NCBI RefSeq assembly: GCF_024171695.1
Contig: NZ_JAMTCF010000027.1
Location: 1-64,000, forward strand
Direction of reading: 5' to 3'
DNA: 64,000 nucleotides
DNA from: Actinosynnema pretiosum
GTDB taxonomy: Bacteria > Actinomycetota > Actinomycetes > Mycobacteriales > Pseudonocardiaceae
A program made the position numbers and the translations under genes. Of this stretch, positions 26,983-38,199 are shown piece by piece. Each line of letters begins with the position of its first letter. Position 1 is the stretch's first letter. Below the pieces are notes generated by a model. The model ran no database searches, had not been told where the DNA came from, and saw only the letters and a program-made list of their open reading frames with translations.

Positions 26983-26998
26983 GCACCCAGGAGCCGTC

Positions 26999-27604
26999 AT
27001 GCCCACGACCCGGATCCGCCCCGCCCGTCCTGTCGGCGAGGCCGCCGCCGACCTGCACCCCCGCTTCGACGCGGACGCCCTGCGCGCCCTGCTGCACCCC
27101 GACCGCGACCTGTGGACCCCGACGCAGCTGCGCGAGCTGACCACCTCCGTGGCGGCGGGCTTCCGCGCCGAGCTGGCCGACCTGGTCCGGTACACCCGCC
27201 CGCAGCGCTGGTGGGCGCGGCTCGGCCTGACCGAGGGCGTCGAGCTGTGGCTGCTGTCCTGGGCGCCCGGCCAGGGCACCGAGCCGCACGACCACGGCGG
27301 CGCGGCGGGCTCGTTCACCGTGCTGGCGGGCGAGCTGCACGAGGACTTCCGGCACCCCGGCGGCCAGGTGGGCACCGCGACCCGCCGGGCGGGCGCCGCG
27401 CTCGGCTTCGGCGCGGGCCGGGCGCACCAGGTGCGGAACACGTCGGAGGCGAACGCGGCGAGCGTGCACGCGTACTCGCCCCCGCTGGTGCCGACCCGCG
27501 ACTACCGGAGCCTGTGGGACATCCCGACCACCATCCCGCCCCTGCCCGCGCACCGGCTCCCGCTGGACCGGCTGCGCGAGCTGGCCGACCTGGAGGGCCC
27601 GTGA
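26999..27604 (+). CDS. Cysteine dioxygenase (type I, cupin)
   Basis: Oxidises cysteine to cysteine sulfinate with a mononuclear iron. The 201-residue protein has the first cupin motif GTEPHDHGGAAGSFTVLAGE with H97 and H99, and the second with H143 (GRAHQVRNTS). The tail YRSLWDIPTT is common in bacterial enzymes. ATG follows AGGAGCC. The next gene, a rhodanese, starts inside its stop codon (GTGA), so the pair forms a sulfur-catabolism operon headed by the cysteine leader peptide. Confidence 0.9.
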   Translation: MPTTRIRPARPVGEAAADLHPRFDADALRALLHPDRDLWTPTQLRELTTSVAAGFRAELADLVRYTRPQRWWARLGLTEGVELWLLSWAPGQGTEPHDHGGAAGSFTVLAGELHEDFRHPGGQVGTATRRAGAALGFGAGRAHQVRNTSEANAASVHAYSPPLVPTRDYRSLWDIPTTIPPLPAHRLPLDRLRELADLEGP

Positions 27605-28209
27605 CCGAGGGAGAACCGCGCGCCGCGCGTGCGGAGAGCGCACGTGTGGAGGGCGCAGGGGTGGAGGGCGCAGGGGTGGAGGGCGCAGGGGTGGAGGGCG
27701 CCGAGCCGGGCGGAGTCGGTCCGGGTGGAGTGGGACCGGGCGGCGCGAGCGCGCTGGACGGGCGGTTGGCACGGGCTCGGGAGGGCCTGGACCGCCTGTC
27801 CCCGCAGCGCCTGCACGAGCTGCTGGGGGACGCCCCCGGTGACGCGACCGGGTCCGGTGACGCGACCGCCCCCGGTGACGCCTCCGGGTCAGGTCGCGCC
27901 GACGTGCTGGTGGTCGACATCCGCCCCGAGCACAACCGGGCCGCCGAGGGCGAGATCCCCGGTTCGGTCCCGGTGGAGCGGATCGTGCTGGAGTGGCGGC
28001 TGGACCCGTTCGGCGAGTTCCGGCTGCCCGGCTTCACCGCCGCGACCCGCGTGGTCGTCGTCTGCAACGAGGGCTACGCCTCCTCGCTGGCCGCCCGCGA
28101 CCTGCGCGAGCTGGGCCTGCCGCTGGCCACCGACCTGGCGGGCGGCTTCCGGGGCTACGCGGCGGCCGGTCTGCCGGTGCGACCGGGCCCCACCGACCCG
28201 GTCCGCTGA
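27601..28209 (+). CDS. Rhodanese-like sulfurtransferase
   Basis: Transfers sulfane sulfur through a persulfide on the active-site cysteine, C155 in VVVVCNEGYASSLAA. The single rhodanese domain runs from about residue 97 (ADVLVVDIRPEHNRAAEGEI) to 195 (DLAGGFRGYAAAGLPV). The first 95 residues are low complexity and include four tandem V-E-G-A-G units and Gly-Pro-rich sequence, which is unusual for the family. GTG at 27601 overlaps the cysteine dioxygenase stop. Confidence 0.88.
   Translation: MTEGEPRAARAESARVEGAGVEGAGVEGAGVEGAEPGGVGPGGVGPGGASALDGRLARAREGLDRLSPQRLHELLGDAPGDATGSGDATAPGDASGSGRADVLVVDIRPEHNRAAEGEIPGSVPVERIVLEWRLDPFGEFRLPGFTAATRVVVVCNEGYASSLAARDLRELGLPLATDLAGGFRGYAAAGLPVRPGPTDPVR
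27646..27705 (+). repeat. Four tandem 15-bp repeats in the rhodanese gene
   Basis: Three perfect units of GTGGAGGGCGCAGGG and a fourth that diverges at its 3' end. They encode V-E-G-A-G. The perfect identity implies recent expansion. Confidence 0.9.
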
Positions 28210-28328
28210 CCGCACCCGCCCGATCGGACCGCCGGACCACCCGTTCGCCGCCGGTTCACCGCCCGCTGTCGAGCTACTCACACGTTCGGGTTACCGATGC
28301 CGCCGGGAGCGGGTAGCGTCCGCACACC

Positions 28329-29441
28329 GTGTGGAAGCTGCTGACCGCCCTGGTCCCCCTGACGCTCCTGCTCTGGGGCCTGTCCGGCTACCCCCTGGCC
28401 CTGCTGGGCGCGGTGCTGGGCGTGCTCGCCTGCCTGGGGCTCATCGCGCTGGGGCAGGTGATCGGCGCGGCGCTGCTGTCCGTCCGGGTGTCCCAGCTGA
28501 CCATCGGCGTCGGCTCCGAGGTGAGGACCTGGAGCGGCGCGGGCCGCCGGGTGGTGCTGCGCAGCATCCCGGTGCTGTTCACCGTCATCCTGACCTCGGT
28601 GAAGTCCCCCGTCCGCCCGCGCCTGTGGGGCACCGCCCTCACCGCCGTCCTGCTCACCGCAGCCGCCGTCGTCGCGGCCTGGTTCGCCGCCTCGAACCCG
28701 CTGGCGCGCGGGTTCGCCGTCGCGGGCACGGCGGTGCTGGTCAACGCGCTCGTCCCGCGCCGGGGCGCGGGACTGACCTCGATGGGGTGGTTCCTGTTCG
28801 CCCTGCCGAGGCTGTCCGGAAGGCCGCTGGCCGAGCTGGAGGCCACCCCGGCGGTCAACCGGGCGGTCGTCGCGCTGGAGTCCGGCGACCTGGACGAGGC
28901 CGAGCGCATCGCCGACGAGCTGGTGGCCGCGCACCCGGACCTGCTGGTCGCGATCGGCTCGAAGACCGGCGTGCTCACCCTGCGCGGCAAGCACGCGGAG
29001 GCGTTGAAGCTGGTCAGCGCCCTGGTGGGCCGCCAGGACCTGAACCAGCGCGACATGGCGTTCCTGATGGCCGAGATGGCGAGCACCACGGCGAACGCCG
29101 TCGAGGCGGGCGTGCTGCCCGCCGAGGTCGGCCTCGGCGCGGCGCAGCGGGCGCTCGACGGCGCGATCCAGCTGGGCTACCCGTCGTACCGGTGCAGCGG
29201 CATCGTCGCCCAGCTGTCCCTGATCGCGGGGGACACCGAGAACGCCCTGCTGATGGCCCGCCAGGCCGCCGAGCTGAGCGAGAGCTCGCTGTCCCGCGCC
29301 GACGCGCTCGCCTCGGTGGCGAGGGCGCACATGGCGGCGGGCGACAACGCCGCGGCCCGCGAGGCGCTCGCCGAGGCCGAGCAGCTGGCGGGCTGGTCGC
29401 CGAGGGTCGCCGAGACCTCGGCCCGGCTGAACATCGCCTGA
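28329..29441 (+). CDS. TPR-like membrane protein, 370 residues
   Basis: Residues 1-150 hold several membrane helices (LLTALVPLTLLLWGLSGYPL, VLGVLACLGLIALGQVIGAA, TALTAVLLTAAAVVAAW). The region around GLTSMGWFLFALP, resembling a site-2-protease-fold fragment, was noted but has no HExxH. Residues 170-365 form TPR-like helix pairs (RAVVALESGDLDEAERIADE, GDTENALLMARQAAEL, ARAHMAAGDNAAAREALAEA). GTG at 28329 is 9 nt after a TAGCGT box. Function unknown. It ends at a terminator shared with glgP. Confidence 0.75.
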   Translation: MWKLLTALVPLTLLLWGLSGYPLALLGAVLGVLACLGLIALGQVIGAALLSVRVSQLTIGVGSEVRTWSGAGRRVVLRSIPVLFTVILTSVKSPVRPRLWGTALTAVLLTAAAVVAAWFAASNPLARGFAVAGTAVLVNALVPRRGAGLTSMGWFLFALPRLSGRPLAELEATPAVNRAVVALESGDLDEAERIADELVAAHPDLLVAIGSKTGVLTLRGKHAEALKLVSALVGRQDLNQRDMAFLMAEMASTTANAVEAGVLPAEVGLGAAQRALDGAIQLGYPSYRCSGIVAQLSLIAGDTENALLMARQAAELSESSLSRADALASVARAHMAAGDNAAAREALAEAEQLAGWSPRVAETSARLNIA

Positions 29442-29506
29442 CCGGCACCGGCGCCCACAACCGCGACCGGCACCGGCACCGCCCCACCGCCCGCACAACG
29501 GCGAAC

Positions 29507-29534
29507 GGGCGCCCGACCCCGAGGTCGGACGCCC
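29507..29534. terminator. Bidirectional terminator between convergent genes
   Basis: A 12-bp stem with one mismatch (GGGCGCCCGACC against GGTCGGACGCCC) and a 4-nt loop. It lies between the TPR-like gene and the glgP stop. Confidence 0.65.
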
Positions 29535-29553
29535 GCCCGTCACCCCAAGACGA

Positions 29554-32073
29554 CTACCCAGCCAGCACCACGCGCCCCAGCTCGGCCCGCGAGGCCAGCA
29601 GGTCGTGCCTGGGCAGCACCCGCACCGTGTACCCGACCCCGCCCGCGTGCGGCAGGGACAGGTCGACCTCGTACTCCTCGCCGCCCGCGTGCCGCATCGG
29701 CGTGGACACCGCGTCGACCAGCTCGTCGCCGTCGCCGACCCGCCCCAGCACCGCCTGCACGTCCACCTCGCCCGGCTCCAGCCCGGCCAGGTCCACCCGC
29801 GCCCGCACCGAGACCGGCGCGCCCAGCACCGGGGTGCCCTCGCCCAGCCGGATCTCCGAGTCGAGCACCCGCACCCGCGCCCACGACGCCCGCAGCCGCT
29901 GCCGGTACGCCGACAGCTCCTTCGCGCCCCGGTACCCGTCGCCGACCACGGCCTCGGCCGACCCGGCGGCGGGCGCGTACAGCTCCTCCACGTACTCCCG
30001 CACCATCCGGGACGCCTGCACCGACGGCCCGAGCGAGGCCAGGGTGTGCCTGACCATCGCCAGCCACCCGCGCGGCACCCCGTCGGACCGGTCGTAGAAC
30101 AGCGGCGCGACCTGGTTGCCCAGCAGCTCGTAGAGCGCCGTCGCCTCCAGGTCGTCGCGCCTGGTCGGGTCGCCGACGCCGTCCGCCGTGGGGATGGCCC
30201 AGCCGTTGGACCCGTCGTACAGCTCGTCCCACCAGCCGTCGCGGATCGACAGGTTCAGGCCGCCGTTGAGCGCCGACTTCATGCCGGACGTGCCGCACGC
30301 CTCCAGCGGGCGCATCGGGTTGTTCAGCCAGACGTCGCAACCCCAGTAGAGGAACCGGGCCATCGACATGTCGTAGTCCGGCAGGAACACGATGCGGTGG
30401 CGCACGCCCGCGTCGTCGGCGAACCGCACGATCTGCTGGATGAGCGCCTTGCCGCCGTCGTCGGCCGGGTGCGACTTGCCCGCCACGACCAGCTGCACCG
30501 GCCGCTCCGGGTGCAGCAGCATCGAGCGCAAACGTTCGGGGTCGCGCAGCATGAGGGTGAGCCGCTTGTAGGTGGGCACCCGCCGGGCGAAGCCGACGGT
30601 GAGCACGTCCGGGTCGAACACGTCGTCGGTCCAGCCCAGCTCCAGCGCGGACGCCCCGCGCTGCAACCACGACGCCCTGGTGCGCCGCCGCACCTCGTCG
30701 ACCAGCTTGCCGCGCAGGTGCCCGCGCAGCTCCCACAGCTCCTCGTCGGAGATCTCCGCGCCCTCGACCACGGCGCTCATCCGGGCGTCCGCCCAGGTGG
30801 GGCCGTGCACGCCGTTGGTGACCGAGCCGATCGGCACCTCGGCGGTGTCGAAGCCCGGCCACAGGCCGCGGAACATGTCCCGGCTGACCGTGCCGTGCAG
30901 CTTGGACACGCCGTTGGCGCGCTGCGCCAGCCGCAGCCCCATGTGGGCCATGTTGAACAGGCCGGGGTTCTCCTCGGCGCCCAGCGCGAGGACCCGCTGG
31001 GTGCTCACGCCCGGCAGCAGCTCCTCGTCGCCGAAGTAGTGCTGCACGAGGTCGACCGGGAACCGGTCGATGCCCGCCGGGACGGGGGTGTGCGTGGTGA
31101 AGACGGTGCCCGCGCGGACGGCGGCGAGGGCCTGGTCGAAGTCCAGCCCGTCGCCGGTGACCAGCTCGCGGACGCGCTCGAGGCCCAGGAACCCGGCGTG
31201 GCCCTCGTTGGTGTGGAACACCTCGGGGCGGGGGTGGTCGGTGGCCTCGCAGAAGGCCCGCACGGCGCGCACGCCGCCGATGCCCGCGAGGATCTCCTGG
31301 CGGATGCGGTGGTCCTGGTCGCCGCCGTAGAGGCGGTCGGTGACGCCGCGCAGGTCCTCGTCGTTGTCCTCGACGTCGGAGTCGAGCAGCAGCAGCGGCA
31401 CCCGGCCGACCTGCGCCTTCCACACCTTGGCGCGCAGCACCCGGCCGCCGGGCATGGTCACGTGGACCAGCACGGGGGCGCCGGAGCGCTCGGTGACCAG
31501 CTCCAGCGGCAGGGCGCGCGGGTCGAGCACCGGGTAGTGCTCGACCTGCCAGCCGTCGAGGGACAGCGACTGCCGGAAGTACCCGGAGTGGTAGAGCAGG
31601 CCGACCGCGATGAGCGGGACGCCCAGGTCGGAGGCCGCCTTGAGGTGGTCGCCCGCCAGCACGCCGAGGCCGCCGGAGTAGTTGGGCAGCGCCTCGGTGA
31701 CGCCGAACTCCATGGAGAAGTAGGCGATCGCGGACGGCAGCGGGGCCTGGCCGTTCCCGGCGGCGCGCTGCTCGGCGCGCCGCCGCTGGAACCAGCGGTC
31801 GTCGGTCAGGTAGCGGTCGAGGTCACCGGCGGCGGCGCGCAGGCGACCGAGGAACTCCTCGTCCCTGCTCAGCGATTCCAGCCGATCGGGCGATGCCGTC
31901 GACAGGACGCGCAGCGGGTCCCCACTCTCGGACCAGAGCACCGGGTCGATCGAGGCGAGGAGGTCCTGCGTGGGCTGGTGCCAGGTCCAGCGCAGGTTGG
32001 TGGCGAGGGTGCCGAGTGCCGCCAGCGGCTCGGGGAGGCTGGCTCGGACGGTGAACCGGCGTAGTGCTCGCAT
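29554..32073 (-). CDS. glgP: Alpha-glucan (maltodextrin/glycogen) phosphorylase
   Basis: Releases glucose-1-phosphate from alpha-1,4-glucan. The 839-residue protein begins with the DUF3417 domain found in actinobacterial enzymes (FTVRASLPEPLAALGTLATN). It has the glucan site YFSMEFGVTEALPNYSGGLG, and EACGTSGMKSALNGGLNLSI with the PLP lysine K599. ATG at 32073 is 8 nt after the minus-strand box TAAGGT, so the transcript may be nearly leaderless. It diverges from glgE across a 0.9-kb region, as Rv1328 does from Rv1327c. Confidence 0.94.
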   Translation of the reverse strand: MRALRRFTVRASLPEPLAALGTLATNLRWTWHQPTQDLLASIDPVLWSESGDPLRVLSTASPDRLESLSRDEEFLGRLRAAAGDLDRYLTDDRWFQRRRAEQRAAGNGQAPLPSAIAYFSMEFGVTEALPNYSGGLGVLAGDHLKAASDLGVPLIAVGLLYHSGYFRQSLSLDGWQVEHYPVLDPRALPLELVTERSGAPVLVHVTMPGGRVLRAKVWKAQVGRVPLLLLDSDVEDNDEDLRGVTDRLYGGDQDHRIRQEILAGIGGVRAVRAFCEATDHPRPEVFHTNEGHAGFLGLERVRELVTGDGLDFDQALAAVRAGTVFTTHTPVPAGIDRFPVDLVQHYFGDEELLPGVSTQRVLALGAEENPGLFNMAHMGLRLAQRANGVSKLHGTVSRDMFRGLWPGFDTAEVPIGSVTNGVHGPTWADARMSAVVEGAEISDEELWELRGHLRGKLVDEVRRRTRASWLQRGASALELGWTDDVFDPDVLTVGFARRVPTYKRLTLMLRDPERLRSMLLHPERPVQLVVAGKSHPADDGGKALIQQIVRFADDAGVRHRIVFLPDYDMSMARFLYWGCDVWLNNPMRPLEACGTSGMKSALNGGLNLSIRDGWWDELYDGSNGWAIPTADGVGDPTRRDDLEATALYELLGNQVAPLFYDRSDGVPRGWLAMVRHTLASLGPSVQASRMVREYVEELYAPAAGSAEAVVGDGYRGAKELSAYRQRLRASWARVRVLDSEIRLGEGTPVLGAPVSVRARVDLAGLEPGEVDVQAVLGRVGDGDELVDAVSTPMRHAGGEEYEVDLSLPHAGGVGYTVRVLPRHDLLASRAELGRVVLAG

Positions 32074-32375
32074 GGCGTCGGACCTTATCCCCCATCCAGC
32101 GGTGTCGGGCAATGGTCACCCGAACCGATGCAGTGAACGATCCAGCGCTACCAGCGGTAACGCCTCCCGGTCCAGCTTTCCGCAAACCGGCGGTCACCGT
32201 CACCCCCGGAAGGGCTTTCGCCCGGACGGACCAGACCCTCCGGGTGGGTCGCGCTCCGCGAGCGCCGGGCGGGTCGACCCCCGCGCGGGGTCGGCCGTCC
32301 GGGTGGCGCGCGCACCCGGCGCGCCGGTCCGTCCCAAGAGGACGGTCACCCGGCCGCGCCCCGACCGCAGGAGGC

Positions 32376-32386
32376 TCCACAGTGGA
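32376..32386. promoter_or_regulatory. 11-bp palindrome TCCACAGTGGA (copy 1; copy 2 at 32622-32632)
   Basis: Two copies, TCCACAGTGGA and TCCACTGTGGA, differ only at the central base and are 246 bp apart. The second lies 8 bp from the 26-bp palindrome. They could be paired binding sites for one regulator, or chance. Confidence 0.35.
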
Positions 32387-32588
32387 CTCGACGCCCCCGG
32401 CGCTCGACCGTCCGACCGAACGCCGCTCACCCGTCAGGGCGGACCTCGCGCGGGCTCGGCGCGCCGAGGAGGACGCCCGCCGGAGGCCCCGCCGCCGGAG
32501 CGCCCGCGCCGACGCCCCGGAAGCGCCAGGTGCGCGCGCCGGATCGCCAGCCCCCGCAACGCCCCCGCCCGCCGGGGGACCGTCACGC

Positions 32589-32614
32589 CGATCACCGCAC
32601 CGGTGCGGTGATCG
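32589..32614. promoter_or_regulatory. Perfect 26-bp palindrome, operator or hairpin
   Basis: The half-site CGATCACCGCACC is followed directly by its reverse complement with no loop. The lack of a loop favours a dimeric-regulator site over a terminator. Confidence 0.6.
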
Positions 32615-32878
32615 CCCCGCCTCCACTGTGGACCGGGCGACGCGCCGATGAAGGAAACCGTTCACCCCGCCGTGATCCGGCGGCCACCCGGAACAGCGAG
32701 ACTGAGGCGCGGATCACGAGATGCACCCGATCGCCGAGTGTGTGATCGATCCGCACCGGGTAGTAATGCACAGGAGTCCCGCCGATGAGCGCCTCGTTCG
32801 AGGAGTGCAGACTTGGCGGGGCTCGGGCAAGACGGGCAACACGGGCACGGGCAAGACCGAAGAACCACACCAACTGAG

Positions 32879-32936
32879 CCGCAGCGCGGGGTCGCGGTGC
32901 TGCGGTTCGTGGTCCCGCGCTGCGGCGCAGCGCGGG
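32879..32936 (+). promoter_or_regulatory. Mutually exclusive hairpins in the glgE leader
   Basis: CCGCAGCGCGGG (32879-32890) is fully complementary to CCCGCGCTGCGG (32914-32925). The same segment CCCGCGCTGC (32914-32923) is fully complementary to GCAGCGCGGG (32927-32936). Only one can form at a time. The downstream hairpin ends 35 bp before the glgE start. Confidence 0.6.
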
Positions 32937-32970
32937 GGCGCGTCACATCCAGGCGAGAGGGGCGCTGCCG

Positions 32971-32974
<4 letters not shown>
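32897..32974 (+). CDS. Possible leader ORF coupled to glgE, 25 residues
   Basis: GTG at 32897 reads [20 protein letters not shown] then EGRCR and stops in TGA at 32972-32974, overlapping the glgE ATG (ATGA). It runs through the competing hairpins. It is Arg-rich, as GC-rich shadows often are, and has no clear ribosome site, so it is speculative. Confidence 0.3.
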
Positions 32975-34950
<1,976 letters not shown>

Positions 34951-34971
34951 CGATCACCGGTTAGCGCAGTA

Positions 34972-34999
34972 CCCCCCGCGTCGCGCGGAACGCGGGGGG
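34972..34999 (+). terminator. Stem-loop between glgE and treS
   Basis: A 10-bp perfect stem CCCCCCGCGT/ACGCGGGGGG with an 8-nt loop in the 92-bp gap. It could be a partial terminator or a processing/stability element, since the genes around it are probably co-transcribed. Confidence 0.5.
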
Positions 35000-35042
35000 C
35001 GGTCGAGCGTACCCCCGATGAGGTGGGACGAGGTGGAGCATC

Positions 35043-36857
<1,815 letters not shown>

Positions 36858-36863
36858 CGCGAC

Positions 36864-38192
36864 GTGACGCAACCGCAGGAGCTGGTGGACAAGGTGGTCG
36901 CCGAGCTGACCGGCTGGCTGCCCGCGCAGCGCTGGTTCGGCGGCAAGGACCGCCCGGTGGACGCGGTGCGCCCGCTGCGCAGCACCGTGCTCTCCCAGGA
37001 CCCGCTGCTGGTGCACCTGGTCGTGGAGGTCGAGCAGGCCGACCGGCTGGACCCGTACCAGCTGGTGGTGAGCGACCGGCTGGAGGGCTTCGAGGCCACC
37101 GGTGACGCCGAGCTGACCGGGCTGCTGCTGGACGGGATCGCGCGCGGCGACACCGTCGAGGGCCTGGAGTTCCGGACCGAGCCGGGCGTCGAGGTGCCGG
37201 AGGGGCTGCGCGGCAGGCCGATCACCTCGGAGCAGTCGAACACCTCGGTGGTGTTCGGCAGCCAGTGCATCCTCAAGCTGTTCCGCAAGCTCACCCTGGG
37301 CGAGAACCCGGACCTGGTGCTCCAGCGGGCGCTGCACGAGGTGGGCTGCGAGCACATCGCCCGGCCGCTCGGGTCGATCAGCGGCGAGGTGAAGGGCGAG
37401 CGCACCACGTTCGGGATGCTCCAGCAGTTCCTCCCGGACGCGGTGGACGGCTGGGCCATGGCCACCACGAGCGTGCGCGACCTGATGGCCGAGGGGGACC
37501 TGCACCCGAACGAGGTGGGCGGGGACTTCGCGGGCGAGGCGAGCAGGCTGGGCGCGGCCGTGGCGCGGGTGCACGCGGACCTGGAGCGCGCGCTGGGCGC
37601 CCAGGTCGCGGACGCCGACGACATCGAGCGCTCGGTGCGGGCCATGCACGCCAGGCTGGACCTGGTGCTGGGCTCGGTGCCGGAGCTGGAGCAGTACGCG
37701 CCGTCCCTGCGCGAGGCGTTCGACCAGGCGCGGGACACCCCCGGCGCGATCGCGATCCAGCACATCCACGGTGACCTGCACCTCGGTCAGGTGCTGCGGA
37801 CCGTGCACGGCTGGCTGGTCATCGACTTCGAGGGCGAGCCGGGCGCGCCGCTGGCGGAGCGGACCGCGCTGCGCTCGCCGCTGCGGGACGTGGCGGGGAT
37901 GCTGAGGTCGTTCGACTACGCGGCGCACCAGCTGCTGGTCGGGCAGCCGGAGGACGAGCAGCTGACCAGGCGCGCGCTGGAGTGGTCGCGGCGCAACCGG
38001 GCCGCGTTCACCGAGGGCTACGCGGAGGCCTCGGCGGCGGCCGTGGGCGACCCGCGCGAGCGCGGCCCGCTGCTGCGGGCGTTCGAGCTGGACAAGGCGG
38101 TCTACGAGGTCGCCTACGAGCATGCCAACCGACCGGAGTGGTTGACGGTTCCGCTGTCGTCGATCGCCCGGATCACCGGAGAAGGAGCGTGA
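36864..38192 (+). CDS. pep2: Maltokinase Pep2 (Mak)
   Basis: Phosphorylates maltose to maltose-1-phosphate, the GlgE substrate. The 442-residue aminoglycoside-phosphotransferase-fold kinase shows the lid/cap N-terminus ([17 protein letters not shown]), the nucleotide-binding strand [16 protein letters not shown], the catalytic loop [12 protein letters not shown] with D304, and the metal-binding [13 protein letters not shown] at 36864 comes 6 bp after the treS stop. In many actinobacteria treS and pep2 are fused; here they are separate. Confidence 0.94.
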   Translation: MTQPQELVDKVVAELTGWLPAQRWFGGKDRPVDAVRPLRSTVLSQDPLLVHLVVEVEQADRLDPYQLVVSDRLEGFEATGDAELTGLLLDGIARGDTVEGLEFRTEPGVEVPEGLRGRPITSEQSNTSVVFGSQCILKLFRKLTLGENPDLVLQRALHEVGCEHIARPLGSISGEVKGERTTFGMLQQFLPDAVDGWAMATTSVRDLMAEGDLHPNEVGGDFAGEASRLGAAVARVHADLERALGAQVADADDIERSVRAMHARLDLVLGSVPELEQYAPSLREAFDQARDTPGAIAIQHIHGDLHLGQVLRTVHGWLVIDFEGEPGAPLAERTALRSPLRDVAGMLRSFDYAAHQLLVGQPEDEQLTRRALEWSRRNRAAFTEGYAEASAAAVGDPRERGPLLRAFELDKAVYEVAYEHANRPEWLTVPLSSIARITGEGA

Positions 38193-38199
38193 GCGGGAC

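Larger units (their letters stand above)
32074..32970. promoter_or_regulatory. 897-bp divergent region between glgP and glgE
   Basis: No protein gene recognised apart from one short possible upstream frame. On the left is the glgP -10 box (32082-32087, minus). The centre holds two copies of the 11-bp palindrome TCCAC-N-GTGGA (32376-32386 and 32622-32632) flanking a perfect 26-bp palindrome (32589-32614). Near glgE there are mutually exclusive hairpins (32879-32936). Long reading frames across 32200-32650 are Arg-rich and have no starts with ribosome sites. Confidence 0.6.

Noticed and set aside
28329-28830. Site-2 protease family assignment for the membrane part of the TPR-like protein
   Set aside because: The membrane layout is somewhat similar, but HExxH is absent and the second metal motif cannot be placed.
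32200-32650. Protein-coding frames in the glgP-glgE divergent region
   Set aside because: The frames on both strands are Arg/Pro-rich with no ribosome site, and the area is dense in palindromes, so regulation is the better explanation.
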